Shown here: one piece after another, positions 7,508 through 16,398 of the stretch | Layout of the letters: each line of letters opens with the position of its first letter | How positions within the stretch are numbered: position 1 is the first letter of the stretch | Assembly: GCA_036734105.1 (NCBI GenBank) | Contig: DAIMZH010000004.1 | Location: 54,952 to 118,951 of the forward strand | Source of the DNA: Azoarcus_F sp036734105 | GTDB lineage: Bacteria > Pseudomonadota > Gammaproteobacteria > Burkholderiales > Rhodocyclaceae | DNA: 64,000 nucleotides | Direction: 5' to 3' | Program-made: the position numbers and the translations under genes | The notes under the pieces: generated by a model | What the model was told of the DNA's origin: nothing | What the model saw: only the letters and a program-made list of their open reading frames with translations | Database searches by the model: none

Positions 7508-7776
7508 GTGTTTTTTGTGCAGTGCGACAGAAACCTTCTGATCAAACTATAGATTCCACTTATCACTCAAATTGGTAATTGGCGCGATAGTCTTGGCTGT
7601 CCTGCCAAACCCAGGTGATCGAGGATAGCCTTTCATCAACAATCCTGCTGCAGTGCAGCGCGTTTTCTGGCAATGCTGCAGACTCAAAGTCTCTTGGTCC
7701 GGGTACAATCCGCTGCTCTTTTTATGGCACGTCCGGCAACGGAAAGCAGCAAGCCACAACCCTGACAGGAGAGATC

Positions 7777-8196
7777 ATGAAGTGTTCAGTGAAATGGACA
7801 GGTGATGCGGCCTTTGTTGCCGAAACCGGCTCGGGCCATTTGGTCAACATGGATGGAGCACCCGAGGCCGGGGGGCGCAACCTGGCGCCTCGCCCCATGG
7901 AAATGTTGTTGGTGGGCGCGGGCGGCTGCAGCGCCTTCGATGTTGTGTTGATTCTGAAACGTGGTCGCCACGCGGTTACCGACTGCGAAGTAAGACTGGA
8001 TGCCGAGCGCGCAGACGCCGATCCCAAGGTTTTCACCCGCATCCATTTTCACTTTATCGTAAAAGGCAAGTCACTGAAACCAGAGGCGGTTGAGCGGGCC
8101 GTCAAACTATCGGCAGAAAAATATTGCTCTGCCTCCATCATGCTGGGCAAGACCGCCACAATCACACATGATTACGAGGTGGTCGAAGTCGAATAA
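7777..8196 (+). CDS. OsmC/YhfA-type peroxidase-like protein
   Basis: A 139-residue OsmC-superfamily protein. Redox Cys51 (GAGGCSAFDVV) and Cys117 (EKYCSAS) match the thiol peroxidase pair. Members reduce organic hydroperoxides; the YhfA-like branch is less defined. The ATG at 7777 follows GACAGGAGAG. The protein ends DYEVVEVE, as usual in the YhfA group. It converges on coq7 with a 38-bp gap. Upstream bases 7508-7776 hold no other gene. Confidence 0.88.
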   Translation: MKCSVKWTGDAAFVAETGSGHLVNMDGAPEAGGRNLAPRPMEMLLVGAGGCSAFDVVLILKRGRHAVTDCEVRLDAERADADPKVFTRIHFHFIVKGKSLKPEAVERAVKLSAEKYCSASIMLGKTATITHDYEVVEVE

Positions 8197-8234
8197 TCCG
8201 GCAGGCGATCAGTTGCCCCAGCCCGGCAAACCGG

Positions 8235-8855
8235 TCAAATACGATAGGTCAGCGTCGTCATTGCTTTCGACATCACTTTCATCGCACCCTTGACCGGCAG
8301 GGGCAACTCCGCCGCACCAAGGCGAACAGCCATCTCGGCATGAGCGCATTCGTCTTCACGCATCTGCAGGAGTATGGCGCGGGAGCGTTCGTCCGAATCC
8401 GGCAAACGTTCGATGTGGTCGCTGAGGTGTGCTTCAACCTGCCTTTCGGTTTCGGCCAGAAAACCCAGGTTCCACTTGTCGCCCAACTTGCCTGCCACCA
8501 TGCCAAGCGTAAGCGACCCAGCATAAAAAAGCGGATTGAGCAGGCTTTTGCGTCCGCCGAGTTCCGCAATACGCTGCTCGGTCCAGGCCAAGTGTTCGGT
8601 TTCCTCTCGGGAAGCCTGCTCTAGCTCACGTCGAACCGACTCGGTACGACAGGTCATGGCCTGCCCCTGGTAGAGGGCCTGAGCGCAGATTTCACCACAG
8701 TGGTTGATTCGCATCAGCCCTGCGGTGTGGCGTCTTTCGGACTCATCCTGCGTCAGATCCGGTGCGTCCCTGCCAGGCACAGGCCTGACCGAATAGGCTG
8801 GAGCAAAGAGCGTGCGCAGCGCGCGGTCAAAATGAACAATTGCCTGATCAATCAT
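8235..8855 (-). CDS. coq7: Demethoxyubiquinone hydroxylase Coq7
   Basis: A 206-residue di-iron monooxygenase catalysing the last hydroxylation in ubiquinone synthesis. Repeated carboxylate/His motifs are visible: NHCGEICAQALYQ, EETEHLAW, TERQVEAHL and EDECAHAEMA. Together they supply the ligands of the two-iron site. The length matches the bacterial Coq7 family. The start ATG lies at 8855. The enzyme needs oxygen, so this organism makes ubiquinone at least partly aerobically. Confidence 0.95.
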   Translation of the reverse strand: MIDQAIVHFDRALRTLFAPAYSVRPVPGRDAPDLTQDESERRHTAGLMRINHCGEICAQALYQGQAMTCRTESVRRELEQASREETEHLAWTEQRIAELGGRKSLLNPLFYAGSLTLGMVAGKLGDKWNLGFLAETERQVEAHLSDHIERLPDSDERSRAILLQMREDECAHAEMAVRLGAAELPLPVKGAMKVMSKAMTTLTYRI

Positions 8856-8902
8856 TGCGCCATCCTCTAAATGCAGAACTCGCCTGGGTCAACAAGCGGC
8901 AG

Positions 8903-9421
8903 TCAGCGTAAGTTGAGTCGCGGAGCCCGCTGCAGCAAGCGCAACGCCTCTTCGCGCGACCTCGGTGGTGCTGGTCCATCGCAAAAGTGATCAAAGGCGA
9001 GCGCAGCACGTGGCCTGTTGTAGCTATTGTCTTCGATTACTTCCCAGGCAGACCTGCGCGCAGATGCCCAGCTACCATCTGGCCGGGCCATGGCATAAAT
9101 ACGCCGCTCTGCGGTGGTGCAGCGAATACCCTCATAGGTGATGTTTTCAGCACCCCCTTGAGTTTGCACCACCAGCACATAGCGCACTACACCATCGTCC
9201 CCCACACTCAGCGAACTTGCATCAACAAAAAAACGGTTGCTGCTTGCTGCGCTGACAAAGAACGACCGGAACTGCGCCCGATCAAGTGTCTCCGGCATGG
9301 TGAACTCGGATTCGGTCCAGCTAGGGTCAGGATCGGTGAGAAACTGTGCACTCGCAGGCGTAGCGGCAAAAGCCGCGAGCGCAGCAAGCATCGATGCTAT
9401 GAAAGGGCGCGTGATCATCAT
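8903..9421 (-). CDS. CNP1-like exported protein
   Basis: A 172-residue protein with a signal peptide ending ATPASA. It then has the CNP1-like domain (WTESEFTMPETLDRAQFR, NRFFVDASSLSVGDDGVVRYV, RRIYAMARPDGSW) and a conserved FDHFCDGP near the C-terminus. The family is common in betaproteobacteria and functionally uncharacterized. Tandem ATGs at 9421 and 9418 are the likely starts, since the signal peptide follows. No clear ribosome site is seen. Repeat copy 3 lies 105 bp upstream in the same orientation. Confidence 0.8.
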   Translation of the reverse strand: MMITRPFIASMLAALAAFAATPASAQFLTDPDPSWTESEFTMPETLDRAQFRSFFVSAASSNRFFVDASSLSVGDDGVVRYVLVVQTQGGAENITYEGIRCTTAERRIYAMARPDGSWASARRSAWEVIEDNSYNRPRAALAFDHFCDGPAPPRSREEALRLLQRAPRLNLR

Positions 9422-9790
9422 GATCGGAATGTTAGCAGAGCGACAGCGGCTTGTGAGCGTGCTTTTCACTTCCTGAGGGGGCAACGCTGGGAGCCGAGAC
9501 CAACTAGGGCAGTTGCCATGCGGTTCATCGTAAAACCGACTCCGGTTTGAAACCTCGCCCCTCAAGGCGAAGCGAAGGCCGAAACCCCAGCTTTAAGGCC
9601 GGGGTTTCGAGCGTAGCGTTTTTGGGAGGGGACGCAAACCCCTTCCATATCTTGTCACAGCAACAGGCCTGAAGGCCAGTTGCTAATCACTTGCTCTGCA
9701 GGCGAGTCCGATGAGTTTTACCGGACTAGGCTGAAACCGGCTTACTAGCGGGCTGACCGTCCCGCCTGCGATGTCAGCAGACATCACTCC
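9422..9790. other. Structured intergenic region between tRNA-Thr and the CNP1 gene
   Basis: No gene. It holds repeat copy 3 and a run of perfect stems: 9580-9588/9601-9609, 9627-9631/9639-9643, 9659-9664 with 9679-9684 around an inner GGCC/GGCC stem, 9698-9704/9763-9769 enclosing 9705-9710/9722-9727, and 9770-9775/9780-9785. The density of stems suggests a structured RNA, but strand and family are unknown. Confidence 0.45.
9526..9560 (-). repeat. Interspersed repeat, copy 3
   Basis: The minus strand reads GGGCGAGGTTTCAAACCGG, then AGTCGGTTTTACGATG. AAACCG/CGGTTT can form a six-bp stem around GAGT. It is oriented toward the CNP1-like gene. Confidence 0.75.
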
Positions 9791-9837
9791 CACCAAAAAT
9801 AACAAGGGCCTGCATGATTACAGGCCCTTGTTATTTT

Positions 9838-9842
<5 letters not shown>
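9791..9842 (-). terminator. Terminator of tRNA-Thr within a 22-bp perfect inverted repeat
   Basis: Arms at 9791-9812 and 9821-9842 are perfectly complementary around an 8-nt loop. The GC core (AAGGGCCTG/CAGGCCCTT) is followed on the minus strand by GTTATTTTTGG. The outer part of the right arm includes the CCA end and discriminator base of tRNA-Thr, so readthrough RNA would pair the tRNA 3' end. Confidence 0.85.
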
Positions 9843-9913
<71 letters not shown>

Positions 9914-9971
9914 GAAGACTGGCGATATTACCTGATCGCTGCTCTGGCTTCAACATTAACGAGAGACAAAT

Positions 9972-10889
9972 CTAAGCTGCGTTGCTAGCCCAGTAGTCGG
10001 CGCGGCCATAGTGATTTTTGAGGTGGTCTATGAGCAGGCGCACCCGTAGCGCGAGGTGTCGGCGCTGGGGAAAGACCGCATAGATGCCCATGAGCGGCGC
10101 GGCGTAGTCGTCAAGCACCGACACCAAACGCCCGGCGTGCAGATCGGCGTCCACCTCCCAGCGTGAGCGCCAGGCCAGCCCACGCCCGGCCAGCGCCCAG
10201 TCGTGCAGCACTGCACCGTCGTTGCATTCCAGCGGACCGCCTACCTTGAGGGTGATGAGCGCGCCGCTTTCATCGACGAACTGCCAGCCGCGCTGCTGGC
10301 CCAAGGTCAGGCAGTGCAGGCCGAGCAGGTCTTCCGGTTTTAGTGGTGTCGCGTAGCGCGCCAGATATTCAGGCGAGGCCACCACCACACGACGGTTATC
10401 ACCAAGACGAAGAGACACCAGGCTGGAGTCGGCCATCTCGCCGATGCGTATGGCGCAGTCGATGTTTTCATTGACCAGGTCGACCAGACGGTCACTCAGA
10501 TCAAGTGAGCAGCTTACCTCAGGGTTGGCGTCGAGAAAGCTGCGCAGCAAGGGGGCGACATGCAGACGCCCGAAACCGGCCGGGGCAGATATGCGCAGAT
10601 GTCCGCTGGCCTTGACGCCGCCAAGGCTGACTGACGCTTCGGCGTTGGACAAGTCGTTGAGGATACGCTGGCAGTCCTCCAGAAAAGCCGACCCTTCGAA
10701 AGTGAGTGAGATGCTGCGTGTGCTGCGCACCAGCAAACGCACGCCCAGACGCTCTTCAAGCGCATCAATACGCCGACCGATGACGGCGGGTGTGACGCCT
10801 TCGGCACGTGCAGCAGCCGACAAACTGCCGCGTGTGGCGACAGAAACAAAGCTCTCGATTTGCTTGAGATTATTCAGCTTATACCTCAC
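9972..10889 (-). CDS. LysR-family transcriptional regulator
   Basis: About 305 residues. An N-terminal winged HTH (FVSVATRGSLSAAARAEGVTPAVIGRRIDALEE, split by the usual turn) is followed by a periplasmic-binding-like effector domain from about residue 90. The only in-frame start of standard type near the HTH is GTG 10889; a CTG a few codons later has better ribosome spacing, so the exact start is unsure. It is divergent from the haloacid dehalogenase/malate synthase pair and probably controls it. The effector is not predictable from sequence. Confidence 0.9.
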   Translation of the reverse strand: MRYKLNNLKQIESFVSVATRGSLSAAARAEGVTPAVIGRRIDALEERLGVRLLVRSTRSISLTFEGSAFLEDCQRILNDLSNAEASVSLGGVKASGHLRISAPAGFGRLHVAPLLRSFLDANPEVSCSLDLSDRLVDLVNENIDCAIRIGEMADSSLVSLRLGDNRRVVVASPEYLARYATPLKPEDLLGLHCLTLGQQRGWQFVDESGALITLKVGGPLECNDGAVLHDWALAGRGLAWRSRWEVDADLHAGRLVSVLDDYAAPLMGIYAVFPQRRHLALRVRLLIDHLKNHYGRADYWASNAA

Positions 10890-11004
10890 GTATAAAATCG
10901 TTTTACTTTTGCGCTTATTTTAAACTCAAAAGAATACTAATACACTAAGTCCCATCGTAACCAACAACAGGCCGCGCAGTATTCCACTCGTGCCAAACCG
11001 CCCA

Positions 11005-11709
11005 ATGCCGCAGCCCCCCCAGATTCGTGCCGTGATTTTTGATGCCTTTGGCACGCTCTTCGACGTGTATTCGGTGGGTGCGCTGGCCGAGCAGTTGTTT
11101 CCGGGCAAGGGCGAGGCGCTTTCTGCGTTGTGGCGACAAAAGCAGATCGCGTACAGCTTTATTCGGACCTTGTCAGGCCGCTACAAGCCTTTTCTGGCGG
11201 TCACCGAAGATGGCCTGGTGTTTGCCGCGCAAAAGCTGGGGCTGACGCTGGACGACAACGCCCGCCGACAGTTGATGAACCAGTATGCCTGCCTGTCGCC
11301 CTTCCCGGAAAACCTGGCGGTGTTACGCAAGCTCAAGCAAGGTGGCCTGCCGTTGGCCGTCTTGTCCAACGGCACCGAGGGCATGCTAGAGGTGGCGATG
11401 CGCAGCGCAGGCATGAAGGGCTTGTTCGATCATGTTTTATCGGTTGATCGGGTGAAGACATACAAGACCCACCGCGATGCGTATCAGATGGGACCGGACA
11501 CCTTTAACTGTCAGGCGTCAGAGCTGGTGTTTGTATCGTCCAACGGCTGGGACGTGGCGGGTGCAAGCTGGTTTGGCTATACCACCTTCTGGGTCAATCG
11601 CAACGCACAGCCGGTGGAATGCCTGGATGTGGCAGCACACGGCAGCGGCAGCACATTGACCGAGTTGTTGCGGTTTATCGACGACAAAACTTCTCAAAAT
11701 GTGGCCTGA
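11005..11709 (+). CDS. Haloacid dehalogenase, type II
   Basis: A 234-residue HAD-superfamily hydrolase. The nucleophile Asp is in AVIFDAFGTLFD, the Ser-Asn-Gly is in LSNGTEGML, the Lys is in SVDRVKTYKTH, and the loop SSNGWDVAGA is diagnostic of L-2-haloacid dehalogenases. It would release halide from short 2-haloacids, for example chloroacetate to glycolate. The ATG at 11005 is chosen; GTG 10990 is possible, and neither has a strong ribosome site. Malate synthase G follows after 60 bp, giving a plausible haloacetate-glycolate-glyoxylate-malate route. Confidence 0.87.
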   Translation: MPQPPQIRAVIFDAFGTLFDVYSVGALAEQLFPGKGEALSALWRQKQIAYSFIRTLSGRYKPFLAVTEDGLVFAAQKLGLTLDDNARRQLMNQYACLSPFPENLAVLRKLKQGGLPLAVLSNGTEGMLEVAMRSAGMKGLFDHVLSVDRVKTYKTHRDAYQMGPDTFNCQASELVFVSSNGWDVAGASWFGYTTFWVNRNAQPVECLDVAAHGSGSTLTELLRFIDDKTSQNVA

Positions 11710-11769
11710 AAACAAACAGTCCAATTCAATCTTCCTTTTCACCTTCACTTTCACACGAGGCAAGCCAAC

Positions 11770-13947
11770 ATGACTACTCGCATTCAACACAAGGGTCTAC
11801 AGGTCGACGCTGACCTGGCACGTTTTATCGAAACCGAAGCCTTGCCGGGCACTGGCGTTGAGGCCGAAGCTTTCTGGCACGCCTTCAGCGACGTTGCCAA
11901 TGAACTGGCACCCAAGAATCGTGCCCTGCTGGCCGAGCGCGACCGCCTGCAAACCGAACTGGATGGCTGGCATCGCGCCAACCCGGGTCCGGTGCGCGAC
12001 GCAGCGGCCTATCGCGCCTTTCTCGAGTCGATTGGCTACCTGCAAGCGCTGCCAGCGCCGTTCAAGGTGAGCACAGCCAGTATTGACAGCGAAATCAGCC
12101 AACAGGCTGGGCCGCAGCTTGTGGTGCCGGTGATGAATGCCCGCTATGCGCTCAACGCAGCCAACGCTCGCTGGGGCAGCCTGTACGATGCGCTGTATGG
12201 CACCAACGCCATCTCCGACGCTGACGGCGCTGGCATTACCGCCGCTTACAATCCAGCGCGTGGTGTCAAGGTGATTGCCTTTGCACGCAAGTTTCTCGAT
12301 CAGGCCGCGCCACTAGCCAGCAGCAGCCATAGCGCAGCCACTGCTTATAGCGTAGCCAACGGCCAACTGACGGTGAGCCTTGAAGATGGCACAAGCACCG
12401 GCCTAGCCCGTCCGGAACAGTTCATCGGCTTTAATGGTGAGGCTGCTGCTCCCAGCTCGGTATTGCTAAAGAACAATGGCCTGCATTTCGAAATCCAGGT
12501 CGACCGCCAGCATCTGATCGGCAGGACTGATGCCGCCGGGGTGAAAGACGTGGTGGTTGAAGCCGCACTGTCCACCATCATGGACTGCGAAGACTCGGTG
12601 GCCGCAGTGGATGGCGAAGACAAGATCGTGATCTACCGCAACTGGCTAGGCCTGATGAAAGGCGATCTGGTCGACACCTTTGACAAGGGCGGCAAGACCG
12701 TCACCCGCGCCCTCAACGCCGACCGCGAGTACACCGCGGCCGATGGCGGCACGGTGAGTCTGCATGGTCGTTCGTTGCTGTTCATCCGCAACGTGGGCCA
12801 CCTGATGACCAACCCGGCCATCCTGCTGGAAGACGGGAGCGAAATTCCGGAAGGCATCATGGACTGCGTGGTGACCACCCTGATTGCACTGCACGACATG
12901 CAGCGCAAGGGCAACTCACGCACTGGCAGCATGTATATCGTCAAGCCCAAGATGCATGGCCCGGCCGAAGTGGCCTTTGCCTGCGAGCTGTTTGGCCTGG
13001 TCGAGAAGATGTATGGCCTGCCTGACAGCGCGCTGAAGATGGGCATCATGGATGAAGAGCGCCGCACCTCGGTCAACCTGGCCGCCTGCATCAAGGCCGC
13101 CGAATCCCGCGTGGCCTTCATCAACACCGGCTTCCTCGATCGCACCGGCGACGAAATGCACACCGCCATGGAAGCTGGCCCGATGATTCGCAAGGGCGAC
13201 ATGAAAACCTCCAAGTGGATTCAGGCCTACGAGCGCCACAACGTGCTGGCCGGTCTGGCTTGCGGCTTGCGCGGAAAGGCGCAGATTGGCAAGGGCATGT
13301 GGGCCATGCCCGACCTGATGGCCGAAATGCTGGAGCAAAAGATCGGCCATCCCAAGGCAGGTGCCAACACCGCCTGGGTGCCCTCCCCCACCGCTGCCGC
13401 GCTGCATGCGCTGCACTATCATCAGGTGGACGTGGCAGCCCTGCAAAAAGAGATGGAGAACATAGACTTTCAGGCAGAACGTGATGGCCTGCTTGCCGAT
13501 TTGTTGAGCGTGCCGGTGGCTGAAAGCGCCAACTGGTCTGCCGAAGAGATTCAACAAGAGCTGGACAATAATGCTCAAGGCATTCTAGGTTATGTGGTGC
13601 GTTGGGTTGATCAGGGCGTGGGCTGCTCCAAGGTGCCGGACATCAACAATATCGGCCTGATGGAAGACCGCGCCACGCTGCGTATCTCCAGCCAGCACAT
13701 TGCCAACTGGTTGCGCCACGGCGTGACCAACCAGGCGCAGGTCAGCGAGACCCTCAAGCGTATGGCAGGTGTGGTGGATCAGCAAAACGCCAGCGATCCG
13801 GTCTATCAGCCGATGGCTGCCGACTTTGAAAAATCAGTGGCTTTCAAGGCTGCCTGCGATCTGGTGTTCAAGGGTTGCGAGCAGCCCAGCGGCTACACCG
13901 AGCCCCTGTTGCACCAATGGCGTCTGGTGGCCAAGGCGGCTCATTGA
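11770..13947 (+). CDS. glcB: Malate synthase G
   Basis: At 725 residues this is full length for the monomeric G isoform, which condenses glyoxylate with acetyl-CoA to malate. Recognisable segments are TIMDCEDSVAAVDGEDK, GRSLLFIRNVGHLMTNPA, and GLKxG-type text SALKMGIMDEERRTSVNLA, with AGANTAWVPSPTAAALHAL later. GAGGCAAGCCAAC precedes the ATG. Here the partner is a haloacid dehalogenase rather than glycolate oxidase genes. Two hairpins, the second a terminator, follow. Confidence 0.97.
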   Translation: MTTRIQHKGLQVDADLARFIETEALPGTGVEAEAFWHAFSDVANELAPKNRALLAERDRLQTELDGWHRANPGPVRDAAAYRAFLESIGYLQALPAPFKVSTASIDSEISQQAGPQLVVPVMNARYALNAANARWGSLYDALYGTNAISDADGAGITAAYNPARGVKVIAFARKFLDQAAPLASSSHSAATAYSVANGQLTVSLEDGTSTGLARPEQFIGFNGEAAAPSSVLLKNNGLHFEIQVDRQHLIGRTDAAGVKDVVVEAALSTIMDCEDSVAAVDGEDKIVIYRNWLGLMKGDLVDTFDKGGKTVTRALNADREYTAADGGTVSLHGRSLLFIRNVGHLMTNPAILLEDGSEIPEGIMDCVVTTLIALHDMQRKGNSRTGSMYIVKPKMHGPAEVAFACELFGLVEKMYGLPDSALKMGIMDEERRTSVNLAACIKAAESRVAFINTGFLDRTGDEMHTAMEAGPMIRKGDMKTSKWIQAYERHNVLAGLACGLRGKAQIGKGMWAMPDLMAEMLEQKIGHPKAGANTAWVPSPTAAALHALHYHQVDVAALQKEMENIDFQAERDGLLADLLSVPVAESANWSAEEIQQELDNNAQGILGYVVRWVDQGVGCSKVPDINNIGLMEDRATLRISSQHIANWLRHGVTNQAQVSETLKRMAGVVDQQNASDPVYQPMAADFEKSVAFKAACDLVFKGCEQPSGYTEPLLHQWRLVAKAAH

Positions 13948-13971
13948 GCCCTTATTGAGCTCACTCTGAAC

Positions 13972-14037
13972 CCAGGCTGATTCATTATCAGCCTGGCCTA
14001 AACAAGGCGGTTGCCCTGATGGGTAACCGCCATTTTT
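13972..14037 (+). terminator. Two tandem hairpins ending glcB
   Basis: CCAGGCTGA/TCAGCCTGG forms the first stem (13972-13996). GGCGGTT/AACCGCC (14006-14012 with 14025-14031) forms the second, followed by ATTTTTA. The decarboxylase gene converges just beyond. Confidence 0.85.
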
Positions 14038-14049
14038 ATGGCTCAGCGC

Positions 14050-15678
14050 TCATGCGGGCTTGGCGGCGCTGAGTCGTCTCACCCCGTTGACGAAACGCGA
14101 CAAGGTATCCGACAGCACGCCGCGCGGAATCATCACCTCAATCAACTGAAAGCGCCCGCGTGTGGCCAGCGCACGATCCATGGCGGCCTTCAGTTCGGCA
14201 CGCGTGCGAACACGTACGCCGTCACCGCCCATGCCAGCGGCCATGTCGGCAAAGCCCCAGTCATCCAGATCATTGAAACCGGACTCGGGTTGAAAGGTTC
14301 GGAGCATTTCCCAGCTGGCGTTGTTAAACAGCAACACAATCGGATCCCAGTTGTAACGCCTACAATTACCTAGCTCCCAGCCAGTCATCTGAAAAGCGCC
14401 GTCGCCAACCAGAATAAGCGGTCGCTCGCCTGTGGCAGCCTGCAGGCCCAGCCCGGCTGGCACGCCAAAACCCATGGTGGCGTAATAGCCAGGTGCCACC
14501 AGGGCGGTGTGCTCGATATCCATGGCGGTGAACAAGCAGTCCCCCATGTCCGAGGCTATTGGCATTTTGCCGTGCTCGGCCATCAGATCATTGACGGCAG
14601 TGGCCACGTCGGAAGGTTTGATGCTTTCGTCGTCAGCGATCAGACCGCGCGGATATTCCGGCTGCTTGACCGTAAAAGTCTTGTCGCTTTGCGGCACACA
14701 GACCAGCATGGCATCGACCAGCGCAGATAGCGGAATCGCCGGGTAGGTGTGATAGCCCATGCTCACCCTGCCCTCCAGCGCCTGAATCGTGCGTCGCAGG
14801 TCGATGTGTTTTTCTGACACGCCGAAGTTGGTGTCCGACAGAATCACCCCTAACAGAAAAAGCCCATCGGAGTGCTCCACAAGGTGAGTCACCTCGGGCA
14901 GGCCGGCCAGCCCCATGTAGGTTCCCATCAGCGGCGCGCCATGATCGGCCAGCAAACCCCGTCCCATGAAGCTGGTGACCACTGGCAGATCAAGCCGTCG
15001 CGCCAACTCCGCCACCTTGTCCTCCAGGCCAAAACGGCGCACCTCAACACCGACCATCATCACTGGCGATTTGGCACGCGTCAGGCGCTCAAGCGCTTCT
15101 TCAACGCAGGCTTCCAGAGCCTCAGCGTCACAGGCAACGGATGGCAAAGTCGGCACTGGTGCGCACTCCCTAGCCACCAAGTCGCGCGGAATTTCAATGT
15201 ACACCGGCAAAGAGTGATGCAGGCAGTTAGCCAGCACCCGCGCAATATCTGCCGGTGCGCGGTCGGCGTCATCAAGCCTGACCTGGTCACAGGTGATTTC
15301 GCCAAAAATGCGGAATTGAGAGTCCAGCGTCTTGGCTTGATGGTGTAGCAGCAAACCGGAGCGGGATTCGCCTAGCCCAGGGCCACCCGAGATCACCACC
15401 AATGGCGATTTTTCGGCGTAGGCGGCAGCTACCGAGTTGATCATGTTGAGCGCGCCAGCACCATAGGTGACGGCGGCAACACCCAGGCCACCACTTATCC
15501 GTCCAGCGGCGTCCGCCGCAAAACCCACGCCTGGTTCGTGAGACAAAGTGTGTAGGGGCAGGATTTTGGACTCTTCGATGATGCGAAAGTAAGGCAGCGC
15601 AAAGTCGCCCGGAATGCCAAAAATCTGACTAGCTCCATTGTCCTTCAAGGCGTGCAGCAGTGATTCGGTGAGGTTCAT
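14050..15678 (-). CDS. ipdC: Thiamine-diphosphate-dependent 2-oxo acid decarboxylase (indole/phenylpyruvate type)
   Basis: A 542-residue enzyme of the pyruvate decarboxylase family. The cofactor Glu region is FGIPGDFALPYF...SHEPGVGFAADA, and the ThDP/Mg motif GDGAFQMTGWELGNC ends in NN. The sequence resembles the Azospirillum/betaproteobacterial indolepyruvate/phenylpyruvate decarboxylases more than yeast PDC. Products would be aryl acetaldehydes on the way to aryl acetic acids or auxin. The ATG at 15678 follows GGAGACACC. It is divergent from an Lrp-type regulator with a palindromic site between. The exact substrate is inferred. Confidence 0.83.
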   Translation of the reverse strand: MNLTESLLHALKDNGASQIFGIPGDFALPYFRIIEESKILPLHTLSHEPGVGFAADAAGRISGGLGVAAVTYGAGALNMINSVAAAYAEKSPLVVISGGPGLGESRSGLLLHHQAKTLDSQFRIFGEITCDQVRLDDADRAPADIARVLANCLHHSLPVYIEIPRDLVARECAPVPTLPSVACDAEALEACVEEALERLTRAKSPVMMVGVEVRRFGLEDKVAELARRLDLPVVTSFMGRGLLADHGAPLMGTYMGLAGLPEVTHLVEHSDGLFLLGVILSDTNFGVSEKHIDLRRTIQALEGRVSMGYHTYPAIPLSALVDAMLVCVPQSDKTFTVKQPEYPRGLIADDESIKPSDVATAVNDLMAEHGKMPIASDMGDCLFTAMDIEHTALVAPGYYATMGFGVPAGLGLQAATGERPLILVGDGAFQMTGWELGNCRRYNWDPIVLLFNNASWEMLRTFQPESGFNDLDDWGFADMAAGMGGDGVRVRTRAELKAAMDRALATRGRFQLIEVMIPRGVLSDTLSRFVNGVRRLSAAKPA

Positions 15679-15767
15679 GACCGGTGTCTCCGTTATAGGT
15701 GTTAAATAGCATTGTCGCGCGCGCTTGATGCATGGTGTGCGCAAGCTGACCGCCTTGTTTCACTAAA

Positions 15768-15786
15768 GATGCACATTTTGTGCATC
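15768..15786. promoter_or_regulatory. Palindromic operator, probably for the Lrp-type regulator
   Basis: GATGCAC-ATTTT-GTGCATC is a perfect 7-bp inverted repeat that ends 4 bp before the ribosome site of the Lrp gene. A looser match (TGATGCATGGTGTGC) lies at 15725-15739. Lrp/AsnC regulators often bind such sites and repress themselves. Confidence 0.6.
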
Positions 15787-15799
15787 AAAAGGAGTAAGC

Positions 15800-16321
15800 A
15801 TGAACACGCTGATTGTGGACCGTTACGACCTCACGTTGCTTGAAGCATTGCAACGCAATGCCGATGCCAGCAACGCGCAACTGAGTGAGAGCGTGCATCT
15901 GTCTCCATCGCAGATCAGCCGTCGCTTGCAAAGACTGCGCCAGAGTGGGCTGATCGCCGGTTATGCTGCACTGCTCAACCCGCAAGCCATCGGGCTGGGC
16001 GTGATTGCCTTTGCGCATGTGATTCTTGAGCGCCAGGGTGGTGCGCGAGTGGAGGCTTTCGAGGCCAGTGTTGCGGCCTTGCCCGAAGTTCTTGAATGCT
16101 TTTCGGTGAGTGGTAGCGCCGACTATGTGTTGCGCATTGTCGCACCAGACCTTGCCGCGTTCTCCGAGCTGATGATGAAGCATGTGCTCAGGTTGCCAGG
16201 CATCGCCAACCTCAAGACCGACATTGTGCTGGGTACGGTCAAACAGACGCATGTGCTACCGCTGGACCACATTCGCCATCCGCGAGAACCAAAGCACAAG
16301 CTGGGCTACACTGGCGATTGA
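15800..16321 (+). CDS. Lrp/AsnC-family transcriptional regulator
   Basis: 173 residues. An HTH (NAQLSESVHLSPSQISRRLQRLRQSG) occupies residues 25-55, and a RAM/AsnC ligand domain (GVIAFAHVILE, VSGSADYVLRIVAPDLAAF) fills the rest. Such proteins sense amino acids. Next to an aromatic 2-oxo acid decarboxylase, a Phe, Trp or keto acid signal is likely but inferred. AAAAGGAG precedes the ATG at 15800. Confidence 0.92.
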   Translation: MNTLIVDRYDLTLLEALQRNADASNAQLSESVHLSPSQISRRLQRLRQSGLIAGYAALLNPQAIGLGVIAFAHVILERQGGARVEAFEASVAALPEVLECFSVSGSADYVLRIVAPDLAAFSELMMKHVLRLPGIANLKTDIVLGTVKQTHVLPLDHIRHPREPKHKLGYTGD

Positions 16322-16363
16322 CTTTCCGTCAGAGACAACTTCACCACTTTGCCTGTTCCTTAT

Positions 16364-16398
16364 GGGCGAGGCTTTAAACCGGAGTCCGTTTTACGATG
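16364..16398 (+). repeat. Interspersed repeat, copy 4
   Basis: Reads GGGCGAGGCTTTAAACCGG, then AGTCCGTTTTACGATG. Its last three bases are the start codon of the LrgA-like gene, and the internal CCGGAG is the only Shine-Dalgarno-like text. The repeat therefore forms that gene's translation start region. Confidence 0.75.

Noticed and set aside
7452..7541. A 29-codon plus-strand ORF (MSQANSVEK...) behind a purine-rich stretch
   Set aside because: The purine stretch is too far from the ATG and is better explained as the complement of the sRNA's C/U-rich region.
9620..9690. GGGACGCAAA-like text suggesting a cyclic di-GMP riboswitch
   Set aside because: Other conserved parts of that riboswitch, including the receptor segment, are missing.
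9698..9745. GATGAG...GAAAC resembling a hammerhead ribozyme core
   Set aside because: The required CTGATGA core is altered and stem II does not form between the two motifs.
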